Assembly (NCBI RefSeq): GCF_014898815.1
Contig: NW_026515498.1
Location: forward strand, 62,001 to 126,000
DNA from: Panonychus citri
Lineage: Eukaryota > Arthropoda > Arachnida > Trombidiformes > Tetranychidae
DNA length: 64,000 nt
Direction: 5' to 3'
Shown: positions 62,239-64,000 of the stretch, piece by piece
How the letters are laid out: each line of letters begins with the position of its first letter
Numbering within the stretch: position 1 is the stretch's first letter
Translations under genes and position numbers: made by a program
Notes under the pieces: model-generated
Told to the model about the DNA's origin: nothing
Databases searched by the model: none
The model's input: only the letters and a program-made list of their open reading frames with translations

Positions 62239-62501
62239 AATGATAAACCTTTAAAGTGAGAAAAAAAACTACAAGAAGAACAATTAATCAACTAATTACA
62301 AAGAAAAGAGAAAAGTAAAACCAAGAAAGAGAAAAGAAAAAAAAATTGTTTTGTTTACGATATTTGGAAAATGGAATCTCGATGATTCGGATCCTGGACT
62401 TGGATCTTTATCCACATCTGATTGATTTTCACTCTTTTTTTTTAATTTGCCAATTGACAGTTGATTCATTTAATTAATTTAAATTTAATTTTCTATTTGA
62501 A
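62239..62501. promoter_or_regulatory. Bidirectional promoter, STEEP1 and SCYL1
   Basis: Only 263 bp separate the two divergent start codons, so both genes must share this promoter region. No TATA box is obvious. The centre (about 62350-62420) is relatively GC-rich. Confidence 0.6.
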
Positions 62502-63987
62502 ATGTGGTCCTTTTGGTCCCGTAACCCAACCAAAGATTTTCCTTACGATTTGGGTGATGTGATTAACCTGCAACCCGACGAATCAATTTGGGTTATTCAA
62601 AAGGGAAAGAAAAAGGTTTGGAAATATTTCTGTTTATGTTAATCTAATGGTGATGATGTCAATCATTTTGTTGCACTGGTGTTTCTTTCACTGATTTGAT
62701 TACATTTAGAATATTGATTTTCTCTTTTTTTTTCTCTGTTTCACTTTTCTTAGGGGACTGGAGAACCTGTTACAATATTTCGGTTTGAATGTAAATTCGG
62801 AACGGAGCATCTCTTGGAAAGAGCCAAATCAGCATTAAAACGGATAAAAACACTGAGACATCCATCGTTTTTAACTTACGTTGACTCACTTGAAACAGAT
62901 AAAATAGTTTGTATTGTCACAGAGCCTGTTGAGCCTTTGTCTTTGTATCTTAAATCATCAGAAAATTTTACTCGTGAACAATTATCCAACGCTATTTCCT
63001 TTGGTTTACATCAAGTAGCTGTGAGTTTTATTGGTTTGCTTATATTGATCATAGTTTTGTGTTTTCTTTTTCACTTTTTCACGATTTCATCTTCTTTTGT
63101 TTTTATATTTTACTGCAGATCGGACTTGGATTTTTAATAAATGATTGCAACTTTAATCACAATAATTTACATTTAGGCTCAGTACTAGTCAACTCATGTG
63201 GTATTTGGAAAATCGGTGGCCTCGAATATGTCACTTCTAACATTCAAGAGGATCAATCGTCCATCACTAAACATCATTCATCTCTCGATAAATACAATCC
63301 TCCTGAACTATCCGACTCTTCATCAATCAAAGGAACCAATAAATGGTACGAAACTTCATTTATATAAATATTAGATCTGTTTTCTTAAAAATATATTTCT
63401 CTTTCTATTTTATATTCACTTCAGGTCAATTGATAGTTTCGCTTTTGGATGTTTGATCTGGGAAATATTCAATGGCCCAATGTCTCAAAGAAATGATCTT
63501 AAGTTACCACAAAAGGTAAATAAATCTAACCATCGATTCAATAATGTTCTAATTTTCTTGAAACTTGTTATTTCTCAAGATTCCAAGTAACCTGGTAACC
63601 ATTTATAAAGAACTGATTGATCCTAATCCCAAGAACAGAATCAGCCCATTAGAGTTTGTACAGAAATGTCGAGCCAAAGGTTGTTATATGAAAAATCCCT
63701 TCATCGATTCCATGTTGTTTATTGAAGAGATTCAAGTGAGTTCCAATTTGTAATTCTTTTTTTTTCCTCATGATAATAATCACAAGAACGATCAACTTGT
63801 ACTAATCAATTTCTCTTTCCCGTTCTAGATTAAAGATCAAACTGAGCGAAACAGATTCTTCACCCATCTCAATGATGCAATGAACTCATTTCCTCCCGAT
63901 ATTTGTAAAAATAAAATGTTACCACAGCTTATTATTGCTCTAGAGTTTAATAATACCGGTTCAGCGTTTTTAGGACCACTTTTAAAA
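62502..63987 (+). CDS. SCYL1: SCY1-like protein 1 (N-terminal kinase-like), 5' part
   Basis: Six exons seen: 62502-62615, 62754-63020, 63119-63345, 63425-63515, 63580-63735 and 63829-63987. The last ends at a GTAAGA donor, so the gene continues past the window. The order follows human SCYL1: MWSFWSRNPTKDFPYDLG, KALKRIKTLRHPSFLTYVDS-like, NDCNFNHNNLHLGSV, WKIGGLEY, NPPELSDSS, CLIWEIFNGP, IDPNPKNRISP, and the start of the HEAT repeats (PQLIIALEFNNTGSAFLGPL). The HRD motif is replaced by HNN and DFG by GGL, so it is a pseudokinase. SCYL1 works in COPI-dependent Golgi-to-ER traffic and in tRNA export in other animals. About 338 residues are present of an expected 750-800. Confidence 0.95.
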
Positions 63988-64000
63988 GTAAGAATTAACT

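Noticed and set aside
1..64000. CRISPR arrays, operons, prokaryotic signals
   Set aside because: None are present; the window is eukaryotic nuclear DNA with spliceosomal introns throughout.

Overview
This window is nuclear DNA from an AT-rich animal. Genes have short introns with GT-AG borders, and long (GA/CT)n tracts sit between exons and genes. Bursicon alpha, an ionotropic receptor of the Ir93a type and a miR-133 hairpin point to an arthropod. The compact right half, the small introns and the recurring AATTGTTAATT-type filler suggest an acariform mite, perhaps a spider mite. That last step is inference and not shown directly.

Layout. Positions 1-12000 have no protein gene I can support. 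They are low-complexity AT and GA/CT DNA, but they hold a clear mir-133 precursor on the + strand (8831-8934). A small secreted Lys/Pro-rich peptide gene with its own TATA box follows at 12087. The ataxin-10 gene (-, 12631-14439) can be rebuilt from six exons to 474 residues. From 16660 to 44505 (-) lies one plasma-membrane Ca2+-ATPase (PMCA) gene with twelve shared exons and a set of alternative 3' exons. Two of these end in PDZ ligands (ETSI and ETAV) and one is a read-through tail without one. A 320-bp Tc1/pogo-type MITE sits in one of its introns.

The right third is gene-dense: a truncated inverted RAD51 copy (-), intact RAD51 (+), prefoldin subunit 1 (-), bursicon alpha (-), guanylate kinase (-), an Ir93a-like receptor (+), VPS35 (-), a small coiled-coil protein (+), STEEP1/CXorf56 (-) and the 5' part of SCYL1 (+), which runs off the window.

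The genes do not form one pathway. Most are housekeeping genes (Ca2+ export, recombination, chaperone, GMP phosphorylation, retromer, COPI/STING trafficking) placed beside a hormone, a sensory receptor and a muscle-type microRNA. All exon borders were placed by eye from splice sites and reading phase. Every multi-exon model given as complete closes in frame. No database search was run.
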